From NCBI GenBank assembly GCA_030220185.1, contig JASPKZ010004571.1, forward strand, positions 62,001 through 126,000: a DNA stretch of 64,000 nucleotides, given 5' to 3'. The DNA is from Diploptera punctata (Eukaryota > Arthropoda > Insecta > Blattodea > Blaberidae). The notes under the pieces are model-generated. The model was given only the letters and a program-made list of their open reading frames with translations, searched no databases and was not told the origin of the DNA. Both the position numbers and the translations under genes were made by a program. Below, piece by piece: positions 22,079-33,549 of the stretch (position 1 is the stretch's first letter; every line of letters begins with the position of its first letter).

Positions 22079-22142
22079 TCCTCGCTAAAACCTCACATTT
22101 GTGACAGATAGTCTGAAAGTCGTTCCTATAACATTACGCTAG

Positions 22143-22750
22143 AGTATTTAACTCATGCCCCAAATGGGAGTTAATGACCAATCACGTTTCAATGAATTTT
22201 GTTTTACAACCAATGACAGTCGGGTTTCACCTCGCTCTTTATCGGCCCCTGCTTTTGTGATAAAGAAAGCTCCTTCTTTTTAATATTTTGAAAAGGTGAG
22301 AGCATTATGTTTCTCCAACAAATACACTGAATATAGCAAATAATGGACAAATTTACTTAGTTGTTTACTAAGAAAATAAATGAATACCCTATAATGTTGA
22401 TTATAATACATATTGATGTGTTTCATTATTTCTTAGGTTGCATTCTTACAACATTGCGATCTTATTTGGCAATAAATATTATGATCAAGTTGCAGTGAAT
22501 GAACATAACCTCTCATTTCTGATTTTTTTTCAAACTTCTCTGTTTACGTTAAATATATAAATATTTTAAAATACCGGTAACTATATTTAAATAATGGTTT
22601 TTGAGTGAACAGCGTAATTTTATTCGTTAAATAATCCTAACAAATGCCATTCTTAATTTCCAAATCCTCTGGATAAATTTACTCGTCACTTTGTGACCCG
22701 TGAATTTATCAATGATTTGGAAACTACTCGTGGCATTACTTATGATAATT
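22143..22750 (+). mobile_element. Family M copy 3
   Basis: Begins gagtatttaactcatgcc and ends cgtggcattacttatgat, with the subterminal palindrome around 22674-22712. Direct orientation relative to copy 1. Confidence 0.75.
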
Positions 22751-23339
22751 ACATTTTTAAATTTTCGCATTTATTTTATTTACTTTATAGAAATGATTTA
22801 GCAACAGATGAGAAGTGTGGAAGCAATAATCTTGATCCAGGCAAAAAAAAAAATATATATATATATATATATGTATTATGGCACTAATTTTGTTTTAATG
22901 AAAGTTGCAAACTGATATCAATTATAGGACCATATATTTTAAAAGTGATTTATGAAATGGCATCGTCCGCAATTAATGTTAAAATGCCGGAGAGTTCATT
23001 AAATGTACATAGAGTACATTTTAACGCTGAGTTTTATAATCAAGAGCAAATATTTTATCACTTTAACTCTTGCTGAATGTGAGAAAATGCCATCGCTAAA
23101 TTACAGAGAGCTGTGCTAATGTAGTATCAATTTTTATTTCCAGCTAATTTAAATATTTATTATAATTGAATACAATTTATTAAAATTGTTTTTATTGCAT
23201 CTTACTACCGTATTCTAACAAAAGTTTTATAGGTTGTACAGACAAGCGAGGTATGTTCTCAAGAGAGGTATTGAATACTTTTTAATTGATTGATTTATTC
23301 AACAAGTTTTAAATGTATACAATATCTCTCTGTGTCCAA
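22751..23339. other. AT-rich spacer
   Basis: Contains a short (AT)n at 22853-22872. Nothing else recognised. Confidence 0.45.
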
Positions 23340-23880
23340 TATTAAGTTATGATTCTATTCCTCCATTCATCTCTATCCTTCCAGCACTATCATCAAATTC
23401 ATAATTCCCTCTACCCATCTCTTCGAAGGTCTCCCTCTACTTTTCCTCCCATTTGGTACCCAATTCAAACTCCTGACTAGTAATCTAACTTCAATCATCC
23501 TCTTCACGTGTCCAAACCATTGTAATTTTTGATTTCCTACAAATTGCATAATTGTTTCGATAAAGTTCATTTTTTCTCGGATAATGTTTCTTATCCTGTC
23601 TAATTTAGAGCATCACGTGGATCTTCTTAAAAATATGTTTTGTAGATTGCAATTTTGACTTTAATTTGGCATTTGTATCCCATGTTTCTGCTCCATGGTC
23701 ACTTAATTTCATACTATTCATTTATACATATGTATTTTAGTTTCGTTAAATATATCTTTATCCACAGATTCCATTCAACATTGGCATTGCAGATCGACCT
23801 TTATCTGTTATTTTTTCTTATTTCTAAATTATTGTTTCCACCTTAATTTATTTCAACTCCCAAATATTTAATTTTGTTAC
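23340..23880 (-). mobile_element. LINE 3' fragment (family E)
   Basis: Minus strand: NKIKYLGVEI near 23850-23880 at the upstream end, then a degraded middle, then LQWFGHVKRMIEVRLLVRSL and GRKSRGRPSKRWVEGI (23373-23540). The QWxGHV...GRPxxRW pattern is typical of LINE C-termini. A different family from LINE A. Confidence 0.75.
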
Positions 23881-23884
23881 AAAT

Positions 23885-24290
23885 ATTAATGGTATCTACC
23901 AGAGTACGATTATACAAAACCTTAGCAAGACCTGCACTTTGCTACGGCAGTGAGGCATGAGTTTTGAGGAAAGAAGAGAGCAGGATAACTTCTAATGATA
24001 TGAGATTCATGAGGTATGTAGCATGATATACCAAAGTAATGGGATCACAAACGCAATGACGATATTTTGAAGGAACTGCGTTTAGAACCGGTCATTGAGT
24101 AGGCCTACATACATAGATACCAGAACAACTGGAAGAATCATTTGCGACGAATGAGTTCAGATAGAGTTCCCAAGACCATGCTTCGTTTTTGTCCAACAGG
24201 GAAGAGATCTCTGGGCCGTCCAAGGAAACGCTGGATACAAAATTCATCAGTGAGATCGTAATAGGCCTATAGGCCTAAGACTTGGTTGGA
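23885..24290 (+). mobile_element. LINE 3' fragment (family D)
   Basis: TRVRLYKTLARPALCYGSEA then a stop, LRKEESRITSNDMRFMR, and FCPTGKRSLGRPRKRW (about 24187-24236). Closely parallels 4128-4600. It meets the family E fragment back to back. Confidence 0.8.
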
Positions 24291-24532
24291 TGAAGAAGAA
24301 GATATTAATGGAATCTTTGGAATCTTCTAATAGGCCTATGATATTTTCTCCACTATCATCAGTAACCATATATTGAGATTTTATTTAAATTATTTTAATA
24401 TTAATAGCCTATAGCACAAGATATCTTTCCTCTATGTTCATTTCGATTATATCATTAAGTTTTTTTTTTTTTAAGTTTCTCTAAAAGTAACTCATAGGAA
24501 TACATGATTCGAGTAATTTAATTGTATACTTA

Positions 24533-24639
24533 GGGTCAATTTCACCAAGAGATGTAACTGTATTACGCCAGTTTTCCCCATATATAATACATAGCTTAAA
24601 CTGGCGTAATACAGTTACCTCTGTTGGTGAAATCGACCC
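24533..24639. mobile_element. 107-bp palindromic MITE
   Basis: Starts gggtcaatttcaccaagag and ends in its inverted counterpart ...ctgttggtgaaatcgaccc. Arms of ~43 bp with a few mismatches, ~20-bp loop. TTA flanks both sides (24530-24532 and 24640-24642), which would suit a PIF/Harbinger-type TSD (inference). Confidence 0.85.
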
Positions 24640-24642
24640 TTA

Positions 24643-25089
24643 GACAATACACTATAGAGTGTTACGAGGCTGCACAGGAAATGTTTCAAAGCAATTTTAC
24701 AATAAAGAGGATCATGTTTTTTGTTAAGGAACATGCACTACCAAAAACATCGTTTATGAGTTCCGAACCCTGAATAAAAACATGTTTACTTCATTGAATG
24801 TTATGTTCTGACAGTTGTTTCCTCATTACACATTTCATATTTTCGCAGCGAAGACCATCCAATTCTATCGACCACGTCAGGAATTTGATTGATGTGTTGA
24901 AACTCGTCAATAATTCGGGAAATCACTTAAGCTCTGGTGGAAACTTGATATTCGTATACTATAATTTTTACCCCTAAAGAAAACAACTAGTACTTCCTTA
25001 TATGGTGTATTGCACAACATTACCAAAGTCCAGAACTCATAAACAAAGTAATGCAATGTACGGTTAAAAACTATAAAATAGTTACCTTG
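24643..25089. other. Spacer
   Basis: No recognised element. Confidence 0.4.
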
Positions 25090-25125
25090 TAGGTCCGTCT
25101 CCTCAACTTAAGTTATTTTAAAACT

Positions 25126-25162
25126 GTGTAGGCCTTTCGGGACTAGTCCCATCATCAGCAGA
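25126..25162 (-). ncRNA. Hammerhead-like motif
   Basis: Minus strand: TCTG, CTGATGA core, one extra T, helix II GGGAC-TA-GTCCC (or 4 bp with a 4-base loop), GAAA, palindrome AGGCCT, A, CAC. Core residues intact; helix I only 2 bp. Confidence 0.6.
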
Positions 25163-25475
25163 ATGCATTAGGTCCGTACTTGTTGACCCTTGTTCAAGCA
25201 CTGACTTGGTTGTGAGAATTATGTACAGAGGATTGTGTGGACTGGGTGTGTATTCATTGAGAATCAGGTTGTTGTTGATTTCTCTTAGGATTGCGATTTC
25301 CTCCAGTATATTTATTCTCGTTGGAATGTATACTGGATGAAATCGCAATCCTAAGAGAAGTCAACAACAACCTGATTCTCAATGACTACACACCCAGTCC
25401 ACACAATCCTCTGTACAAATTTCTCATAATCAAGTCAGTTTTTCAACAAGGGTCAACAAGTACGGACCTAATGCA

Positions 25476-25515
25476 TTCTTCTGATGATGGGACTTGTCCC
25501 GAAAGGCCTACAGAG
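25476..25515 (+). ncRNA. Hammerhead-like motif, helix I lost
   Basis: CTGATGA (25481-25487), T, GGGAC-TT-GTCCC, GAAA, AGGCCT, A. The base before the core is T instead of G, so helix I pairing with CAG is lost. Confidence 0.55.
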
Positions 25516-25699
25516 TTTTAAAAGAACTTAAGTTGAGGAGACGGACATATAAGGTAACTATTTTATAGTTTTTAACCTTATATTATATTCAACTTTTATA
25601 AGATTCATGATGTGTTCCGTTGAGGTTTATTCAAAATTAATATAAAATTATAGAATATTCACCTGAAAGGTCCGTCTCCTCAACTTAATTATCATTTAA

Positions 25700-25736
25700 C
25701 TGTAGCGCTTTCGGGACTTGTCCCATCATCGGCAGG
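25700..25736 (-). ncRNA. Hammerhead-like motif with a core substitution
   Basis: Minus: CCTG, CCGATGA (second core base C instead of T), T, GGGAC-AA-GTCCC, GAAA, palindrome AGCGCT, A, CAG pairing with CTG. The U-to-C change at an invariant position probably abolishes activity. Confidence 0.55.
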
Positions 25737-25948
25737 ATGCAAAACACGTTATCCATGAAGGACATCGCATGTTAAATATTGAAAACACCCTAACAGTGAT
25801 GCACAGAGAAAATAATCCAGCGAAGATAAACGTACTCGAAGAGATGGAAATCATGAAAGCAGCTCACAACGACAGCCTGATAAACGAAAACGAACCCAAT
25901 ACGTGTAACCCCCTCTACCAGATCTTCAGTGAAACACCAGTTTTGAAT

Positions 25949-25985
25949 CCTGCCGATGATGGGACAAGTCCCGAAAGCGCTACAG
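25949..25985 (+). ncRNA. Hammerhead-like motif with a core substitution
   Basis: Mirror copy of 25700-25736 with the same CCGATGA change, so the substitution predates the inverted arrangement or is shared by conversion. Helix I CTG/CAG and palindrome AGCGCT retained. Confidence 0.55.
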
Positions 25986-26085
25986 TTAAATGATAATTAA
26001 GTTGAGGAGACGGACCTTTCAGGTGAATATTCTATAATTTTATATTAATTATATTATATTACTGTGAACTAATACCTCAACGGAA

Positions 26086-27238
26086 ACTTACCATGAATTT
26101 TACTAGTATCGATCATAAACAAAGTTTGAATGTACAAATGTACATGTTACTTAACAAAAAAAAAAAAAGAAAAAAAAAAGGCTCCTCTGTATGGCCAATT
26201 GCTCTGAAACTATTCCTGTGCAGGCTTGTAACACCCTGTAGTGTATTCTCTAAGTATGAAATTGCTGAAATAATGTCTTCCTATTCGTTGCTATTAGAGC
26301 AACTTAACAAAAAAATGGTTAATTCTGAAAGACCTACCGATCCTAAAGATTCATTGTCGACGTATTGTATCAACCGGTATATTTAGATTTCTGCTCTGTC
26401 TGTTATGGCATCTTTCAGTATTATAACAAATTTGAAGGTAGGAAATTAATGTTTCCAGGATCGTGTCTGTAGGTAACGCTTAACGCAAATGGAGAGAAAA
26501 ATATGCTCCTAAGCCGGGAAATGAGCTCAAGATATCCAGCTTTACGCTCTGACTTTCTACCTTTGAGCTACTTGATTTTTGCAGCAGGCTTTAGGATGAC
26601 ACGAGGGTCTCTTCAGGGCGTATTATAGACTAAGTTTATTTCTGGGTTCTGAAGGACAAGGAATTCGATGATCAGTAACAATGAGTTGTGTAATTAATTT
26701 AAAAAAGGGTTTATTTTGTTAACATCTTATGAACAACACAATATTCACAACAAATTAATAGTATCTGGTAAACTACTTGAGCAAATCTAGACTTCCCTAG
26801 TATATTTACGTACGGTAGATTGATTCACACTTTTAGGTAATAATATGGGAGCAACAGGCTCCTCTGAATACTAGTAATATGATAAACTAGCCCACTCTGT
26901 TTTCGTAAGGGAGCTACTGGCTCCTCTCTGTATGTACTCGTATGGAGCTACTGGCCACACTCTTTTAACAATAAAATTTCTTGGCCTTTTATATTCATTT
27001 CCCAAGGAAGTTTTAAAATTGGCTCAAGTATTCCTTTTAACAAAATTTATTGTTTTGCAAATCTGACCATATTCAACACGTCAATCAAATTTACACTTTT
27101 ATAATAAACATTAGTTTCGCTTTCCCAGGTACATGTACCTGCCAACCCTTGAGTTACCGTCAACCACTGTATAACAACAGCTTATTGTGTGGTCCCAAAT
27201 AAATTTTAATTCCAGGAATTACTAATGCCAAACTAATG
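26086..27238. other. Unclassified, with short diverged gagctactggctcctct repeats
   Basis: An A-rich run lies at 26155-26180. Related segments ending ggctcctct occur near 26180, 26850 and 26920. No coding or RNA gene recognised. Confidence 0.4.
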
Positions 27239-27372
27239 TTAAGATATCAACCTGCAGGAAGAAGAAGACCAGGACGTCCACTCAAAAGACTTCTGGATGG
27301 TGTTTCTCTTGAGGCCGAAACAGGTCAACAAATGGCCTAAATTCGTGAATGTACTATGATGATGATGATGAT
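27239..27372 (+). mobile_element. LINE 3' tip
   Basis: Plus strand encodes LRYQPAGRRRPGRPLKRLLD followed by ...AETGQQMA and a stop, then an (ATG)n tail at 27355-27372. Only the last ~40 codons remain. Confidence 0.75.
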
Positions 27373-28429
27373 ATATTGGATTCAAATTCCGGCTCAATTG
27401 CATATATTTCTCTCTAATTGCGATTAACCACTGCATGCAGACAGCTTGTCTGGGAACCACTTCCACGTAAGGTTAGTAATTATCTGAATTTTCATCAAAC
27501 ACCCCATATAATTGCTCTTTACAGTAGAAACATTCCCATCAAGTCTTGTAAACACAAGTTTTACTTCTTACGGGAACTAGGAGAATAAAGGGAAGACAAT
27601 TTGTGCTTGTTCGGAAGGCATCCATGAATACTAAAAGAAAGAGCGTCATTATGTAAAGCTGGAGATCGTAGGTTCAAAGCCTGGCTCGGGTGCATATATT
27701 TCTCTCTGTTTACGTTAAATTTTAAGGATTTTTCAGAGCGGTAATCTAATATATAAATACTTTTGTTTGTTTGTTTGTTCGTACTTTATACGCGGCCATG
27801 CTTTGATCCGATTGTGATGGGGCTTTTTGCAAAATATTCAGGAGATCCCCGGGATAAGAGAGTTGTGATACTCAACTCCTACACCCTTAAAATCGTCCTT
27901 TGTAGTGGAAATGTGAAAAAAGTAGCTCTTTGGACACTTAAATGGATTACGCTGCCTAAATCATAACAAATACACAAAATTATATACACAAAATTGAATA
28001 TCTCAGAAAGCTCTACAAAAATTCCGCGACAGCATATGTTTATCTTTTAGGGATAACTCACAATAACCATTTTTGTCTTTCATTTGATGTCAAGAATATC
28101 GAGATAAATACGTAGATTTCTGTGCAAGCATAGCAGCACATGGCGGGTATTCTTTTACGGATAACTCACAATAACGAATTTTGTTTCTAGCTCATTTATA
28201 CCAAGAAGATCGAGATAAGTAGATTTCCAGGCAATACCGGGTTATTAACACGGAGAATCGTAAAATACTTACGATATACATTTATAAATAGTATTCATTT
28301 TACTTATTCAACTCTTCATAAGTACATGCGGACCGCACTGAAAACTGAAGGTGTTTAACTACATAACTAAACCTTGGATGGGTGTACGTCTTCAGAAACG
28401 GACCACAGCGAAAACTCTATGTATTTTAT
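27373..28429. other. Repeat-like but unclassified
   Basis: 27745-27780 is a (TTTG)n stretch followed by a block (27780-28260) with near-repeats such as gggataactcacaata (near 28050 and 28160). Likely a non-coding repeat family; no transposase or RT recognised. Confidence 0.4.
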
Positions 28430-28625
28430 TATATAAGACCTAAACCTGTGACTCGAACTTATCATTTCTTGATAATGGCATGTGGGATCATGCCGAAACG
28501 TCGGAATCATTGGCCAGAGGCCGAACTTCAATCCAAGACGCGGAAAACCCAAGTAAACTTTCATATTCATACTTATATCCGCGAAAAACTGCAATATAAC
28601 ATATATATGCCACACGGCCTAAAAC
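28430..28625 (+). mobile_element. Probable PLE 3' tail, degraded
   Basis: ataatggcatgtgggatcat / catgccgaaacgtcgg near 28475-28513 keeps the helix II-GAAA layout of the other PLE tails, but the CUGANGA core is lost. The following sequence up to a (GAT)n at 28636 resembles a PLE 3' UTR only in layout. Confidence 0.45.
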
Positions 28626-28635
28626 GAATTTGTTC

Positions 28636-28651
28636 ATGATGATGATGATGA

Positions 28652-28701
<50 letters not shown>

Positions 28702-28720
28702 GTGTGTGTGTGTGTGTGTT
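28636..28720. repeat. Compound microsatellite (GAT)n(TA)n(TG)n
   Basis: (GAT)n about 28636-28655, (TA)n to about 28699, then (TG)n to about 28720. Confidence 0.95.
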
Positions 28721-29764
28721 TAAGATAAATATGACAGAAGCAGACACGCAAGACCGGGAAGCGCGGAAAAAAAAGGTATATTTCGGTTGAGGATATCTGT
28801 TTAAATAACAGAAACAATCCTGAAATAAATAAAAATAGGCCCTATATATATTTGTTTGTTTCGATGTTTTTATTGTTCATTTCATACATCTTAATGATGG
28901 ATAAATAATATTTGAAGAGTAAAATATTTCCTCTATACACGTTGTAAACATTTTTCTCTTCAAATGTGATTTGTTCGTTTGTTTGTTTCAACAGAAGTCC
29001 GTTCTCTGCACAAGAATATTCTCCCTAAATATAATTTTCTGTATACATATTGTGTATTTTTATGTTTAAAATAAATTACATCCACTAAAAGAAAGAATTG
29101 GAATGTCCAAATCATTGTTTATCTGCAACGAGGCATATTTCTCGCGATGAAAATTAATTATGACTACTTTGTTTTTTTTATTACAATACTCTCTGCCTGG
29201 AAGTCTGGTTGCTTTGGCATTACAATCTAATTCTCCAATATTTTCTACATTTTTTAAACATTCAGTGAACCGCATATAATGAAATCATTGGTTCTAACGC
29301 TTTGGAGAGCTCAGCGTCTCATTAAGGAACGGTATCTGGATGAGATTTACTTGAAGGTGCATTCACAAGGAATTTCTACACACAATTTCCGATACTTGGA
29401 ATTACAAGAGAATTACAACTGTCACTCGCTTCGCTTCATCCATATAATGACACAATTCTCCTATTCAAATTTCAATGAGGGACAAATTTGTTTAGAAACG
29501 GAAATAAAAGGAATCCTACCTATTACATGACAACATTGTGCAGACGTCATATTCAATATATACCCTGTTCCAAAATAATTGTTACGATTTAAAAAGATTC
29601 TCTACGAAATTTACGTGATCAGTTGCAACAGGAAGATAACATCTCCAAGATTTTCTTTATGTCTTACCAATACAGTAATAGCTCCTTATTCGCGGTTCCT
29701 TTATTCGCGAGTTAAAAAAATTGTGACACACTTCCTGTATTGCGGCCAAAAATGTCTTTATTCA
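28721..29764. other. AT-rich spacer with unassigned ORFs
   Basis: 29279-29530 has an 83-codon plus ORF and 29066-29275 a 69-codon minus ORF, neither with a recognisable domain. No RNA or repeat signal. Confidence 0.4.
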
Positions 29765-30670
29765 CGGATCCAGTCGGTATATTAAGATTAGTGTCCTTTA
29801 TTAACTATCAGTTTTTTTTTTCCTGCAGGCAGATGCCAAGGCGGCTTTTACAAATTACTTACTTACTCATGGCACTATCGAACCCGTAGATTCATTGCCG
29901 CGCGGACATAACCTCTCCATACATCCCTATCCTGAGCTAATGCTTTCCAATCATTCCCTGTACAATCTACTTCCCTCAAATCATAGTTAATGTTATTCAC
30001 CCACTTCATTCTTGGTCTACCAACTGGGGGTTTTCCCTCTAATTTTCCTACAAGAAGCTTCCATGAACATCTTTCATTCCCCATTCGTGCCACATAACCT
30101 ACCCATCGCAGTCTACGAGACTTTACTGTTCTTATTATATCAGGCTTGGATTTTACAAATACTGATACAAACCAAATGTACAAATAAATATCAAAATAAA
30201 ACAAACCTTATTGTTATTAAGCCTAAAGTTCATTGTTAAAAGCTGTTTTATTTCACGTGCCGATATGTACTTTGATAAATGCCTCCATCGCCACGATAGG
30301 TATATTATGTTTTCAACGTATCATCCGTTGCAATAATTTTGATTGAATAACACGTGTCTCTTGTGTTTTGTTTCCAGTTTATAATGTCGAGTAAAAGGAA
30401 AGAAAAATTAGTACCGAAGAGAGGAAAAAAAAAATAATGTTGCTGCTTAAAGTAAAAATAGAAATACTTGACAGTTTATACGCGTTGGCGATTCGTTTGC
30501 GTCTATATCACGCTGTTTCAATGTTAGTGAATCAAGAAATCCGAAGACAAAATAAGGAATTCTATCGCATAATTCACAGCTAAATATTAATCTTGATTTA
30601 AAGACCTTTTAAAAGCGGCAAAACAGGAAAAAATTACTAAGTTATTTAAGTCCTTGTCTAAATCTGACAG
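29765..30670 (+). mobile_element. pogo/Tigger-like relic with a LINE A insertion
   Basis: Left part (t-run and gccaaggcggcttttacaaa) matches 9887-10130. The right part encodes a Psq-type HTH relic: MSSKRKEKLVPKRGKK at 30384, then a broken VKIEILDSL...RVGDSFASISRCFNVSESR to about 30545. Stops throughout. Confidence 0.7.
29856..30150 (-). mobile_element. LINE A 3' end with 10-bp TSD
   Basis: TSD ttttacaaat at 29846-29855 and 30151-30160; the same target is uninterrupted at 9930. Minus-strand C-terminus: RRLRWVGYVARMGNERCSWK, WKLLVGKLEGKPPVGRPRMK, then YDLREVDCTGNDWKALAQD, stop, tacttact tail. Confidence 0.93.
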
Positions 30671-30719
30671 CAATAATTAATAGAAATTGTTTAAAATCTC
30701 TCATTACTTGTATTTATTT

Positions 30720-31343
30720 TGACTATTTAACTCATGCCACAAATGCCAGTCAATGACCAATCACGTTTCAATGAATGTTGTTTTACAACCAATGACAGTC
30801 GTGTTTCACCTCGCTCTTTATCGATTTCTCTTTATCAGCTACTACTTTTGTGATAAAGAAAGCTCCTCCTTTTTAATGTTCTGAACAGGTCAAAGCATTA
30901 TTTTTCTCCAACAAATACATTGAATATAGCAAATAATGAAAAGATTCCTTGATTTTACTGAGTTGTTTACTAAAAAAATAAATGAATAACCCGTAATGTT
31001 GATTATGATATATAGTTTGATGTGTTTCATTATTTCTCCACTTGGGTGCACTATTACAATATTGCGATTTTATTTGGCAATAAATAATATGATCAAGCAG
31101 CAGCGAATGAACATAACCTCACACTTCTGATTTGTTTTCAAACATCGCCGTTTACATTAAATACATAAATATTTTAAAATAACTATAGTTAAATAATGAT
31201 TTGTGAGTAAACAGCTTAATTTTATTCGTTAAATAGTCCTAACAAATGCCACTCTTGATTTCCAAATTCTCTAGATAAATTCACTCCTCACTTCGTGAGT
31301 CATGAATTTAACGGTAATTTGGAAATCACTCGTGGCATTACTT
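30720..31343 (+). mobile_element. Family M copy 4
   Basis: Starts gactatttaactcatgcc, ends cattacttatgata, subterminal palindrome at 31283-31310. Solo copy; ~620 bp. Confidence 0.75.
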
Positions 31344-31384
31344 ATGATAATTTTCATTTAATTAAATAAAAATAAAACAAAGTT

Positions 31385-31590
31385 TTTTCTGAAAGGGAAT
31401 TATTCCTGTGGTCGCCCATGGTCTGGAATTTAGGTTAAGAACTCTCCTGACGCTTCATTATCATTTATCACTCATCATACCATAGGGGTAACGTAACTTC
31501 GCCTTCCAGGTGCCCCAACTAAAGAAATGGATTACAATTCTGCCAGTGCTATGGGGAGAAAGTCAGAAATGTCATAAAAGACAACCTGAT
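31385..31590 (+). mobile_element. SINE S7 body fragment
   Basis: Inverted match to 15695-15830 plus 16345-16400 without the LINE that splits that copy, which shows where the LINE entered. The head is missing. Confidence 0.65.
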
Positions 31591-31641
31591 GGTATTAAAC
31601 AAAAAAAAGATTATCCCTTTTCGAAATGACTCATTCAATTA

Positions 31642-32345
31642 CTTACTTACTTACTTACTCACTGGCACTATCGAACCCGTAGGTTCATGGCCGCGCGGAC
31701 ATAAGCACTCCATACATCCCTATCCTGAGCCAATGCTTTCCAATCATTCCCTGTATAATCTACTTCCCTCAAATCATAGTTAATGTTGTTCTCCCACCTC
31801 ATTCTTGTTCTACCAACTGGGATTTTTCCTTCTGGCTTTCCTACAAGAAGTTTCCATGCACGTCTTTCATTCCCCATACGCGCAACATGTCCTGCCCATC
31901 GCAGTCTATGAGACTTAACTGTTCTTATTATATCTGGCTTCCTATAAAGACCATGTAGTTCATTGTTATGAAGTCTTCTCCATTCACCTGTCTGTTCATC
32001 TCCCTTTGGTCCAAAAAATTTCCTAAGAACTTTATTCTCAAATACTCGTAATCTCCTTTCCTCCCTTAAAGTAAGAGTCCATATTTCGCACCCATATAAT
32101 ATAACTGGTAGAATAATAGTTTTATATATTTTCAGCTTAACGTTTTTTGAAAGGAGTTGGGACATCAAAAGTCTCTGCAATGCATAATAGCACGCATTTC
32201 CAGAATTGAGCCTATGTTTAATTTCTTTGTGCATCTCATTCCTGTTTGCGATTATTGTTCCTAGGTATTTGAATTCAGCCACTTCCTCAAAATTTCCCTC
32301 ATTTGTCATTAGCTGTCCATTTCCATTATATACTGAATTTCTACG
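31642..32345 (-). mobile_element. LINE A, 0.7-kb copy with long ORF
   Basis: TSD ttcaatta (31634-31641 and 32346-32353). Minus ORF 31668-32309, 213 codons open: FKYLGTIIANRNEMHKEIKH, LKIYKTIILPVILYGCEIWT, EWRRLHNNELHGLYRKPDII, GHVARMGNERRAWKLLVGKP, YDLREVDYTGNDWKALAQDR. Longest intact stretch of the C-terminal domain in the window, so probably recent. No RT core left. Confidence 0.95.
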
Positions 32346-32353
32346 TTCAATTA

Positions 32354-33239
32354 TATTATTTAATTGCTCTACCTCTCTCCCATGACTTGTGATTATGGAA
32401 TTTGTTGTACACCTTGTACGTTCAATAATATGCGCTCTTTGTTGTACAGAGTATTTGTTGGATTCGCTATTTTATCTCTAGCTCCGATAAACGGCCAATG
32501 AACAGCGCGGTCAATAGAGAAGTCGTTTCACATTTATTACATATTTGACATCAGATAAAATTATACAATCTCATAATTCTCCTCTGGAATTCATTTCAGA
32601 TCAAACAATGAACACCAAATATTTGAGGTCAATGAAAAGCATCGCCTATACCAATTTAGTAGTGAAAAAAACCGAAAAGTGGGATAACATAGAGTATTTA
32701 GTACAATGGATTGGCGTGAAGTAGGGTGGGGCGGGAGTTGTCCTCCAGTTTGCAAATATAGAGAGGACACTGCGTTAAACAATGCCTGAATAACTTGAAC
32801 CTTGCCGGATATGAACTCCAATATCAAATGGACTATATTAGCTGGTAAACTCTTTATTTGCTTTAATTTTTGTTAACAATTTGAGCTTTTTTTTTATGCG
32901 GAAGTACATGGCGTAATATTGAGTTATTTCTCACCTCTATTGCTAACATTTCCTTTCATGCTATTAAAACAAAATTTGGTGTAAATCTATTTCCTTTATA
33001 GTCTAATATACTATTGAAATTCACAACAATTTTATTAATCTCTCTTTTCATTCCGGAAATTTGAAATATCATACGAAGTATACCAAATCGAATTAGAAAT
33101 CTTTATAAAAATGAGAGATATTTTACTCGCTATTTTTTTATTATCCAAAACGTATAAACCCTATTTCACCTAAGGTACATTAGGGTTATATATTTTGTCA
33201 AATTTGTGTCGTTAAATAATTGTTTTGAAGTGTCCCTTG
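32354..33239. other. Spacer
   Basis: No recognised element; minus ORF 32591-32827 has no domain. Confidence 0.4.
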
Positions 33240-33515
33240 AGTACGCTACTAACGTACTGCAGGGTTAGTCCTTTGGAGGGGCTGCCTCCTTAAAGCCTTT
33301 GGACTTGCTTCCTTGTGTTTTATCCCCACAAGGTGGGTTGCCTCTTCCGCCTTCTGCCGTTGAGGACTTCACTCTTGTTTCCCCGAGCTGGGTCACTTAT
33401 TTCATCCCCAGAGATTGGGTTGCCACTTCCGCCATTTTCGCCGTTCCGATATTTCTATCTCCGCCGTGTCTGCCGTTGTGGTCTTCTGTGAAGAAGAAGA
33501 AGAAGAAGAAGAAGA
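33240..33515. repeat. GC-richer repeat-like block ending in (GAA)n
   Basis: Two diverged ~70-bp units are visible: ttttatccccacaaggtggg + ttgcctcttccgcc near 33318-33352 and ttcatccccagagattggg + ttgccacttccgcc near 33401-33434. (GAA)n at 33491-33513. Possibly the 3' UTR of the RNase H LINE to its right (minus). Confidence 0.45.
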
Positions 33516-33549
33516 TATGATTGTTCTTTTATCTAAAATTAAAGTTTTT

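Larger units (their letters stand above)
25090..25585. mobile_element. Fold-back Penelope-like element
   Basis: Two ~245-bp inverted halves meet near 25335. Each half encodes, reading outward, the end of a PLE GIY-YIG endonuclease (NILEEIAILREINNNLILNE on the minus strand; the plus copy LDEIAILREVNNNLILNDYT) followed by PHNPLY. Each then has a hammerhead-like motif and the tail aagttgaggagacggac. Both halves are 5'-truncated at the same point, as in an inverted dimer of 3' ends. Confidence 0.85.
25590..26085 (+). mobile_element. Penelope-like 3' end with inverted copy of its own tail
   Basis: The right part is a 5'-truncated PLE: ORF 25718-25993 with HVIHEGHRMLNIENTLTVMH, AKINVLEEMEIMKA and NPLYQIF (C-terminal GIY-YIG region), then the 3' UTR. 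The left ~140 bp is the terminal tail in reverse (25590-25737). Outer ends carry ccgttgagg/cctcaacgg. A near-identical plus half is at 37441-37790. Confidence 0.85.

Noticed and set aside
25291..25521. Novel small protein family (similar ORFs at 25118, 25718, 48281, 48315, 56860)
   Set aside because: They are the C-terminal end of a PLE GIY-YIG endonuclease running into the ribozyme-containing 3' UTR; the shared DDGTSPE ending is translated ribozyme.
26093..26386. 97-codon plus ORF
   Set aside because: Passes through an A-rich run giving poly-Lys; no domain.
28472..28515. Another active hammerhead
   Set aside because: Helix II and GAAA remain but the CUGANGA core is lost.
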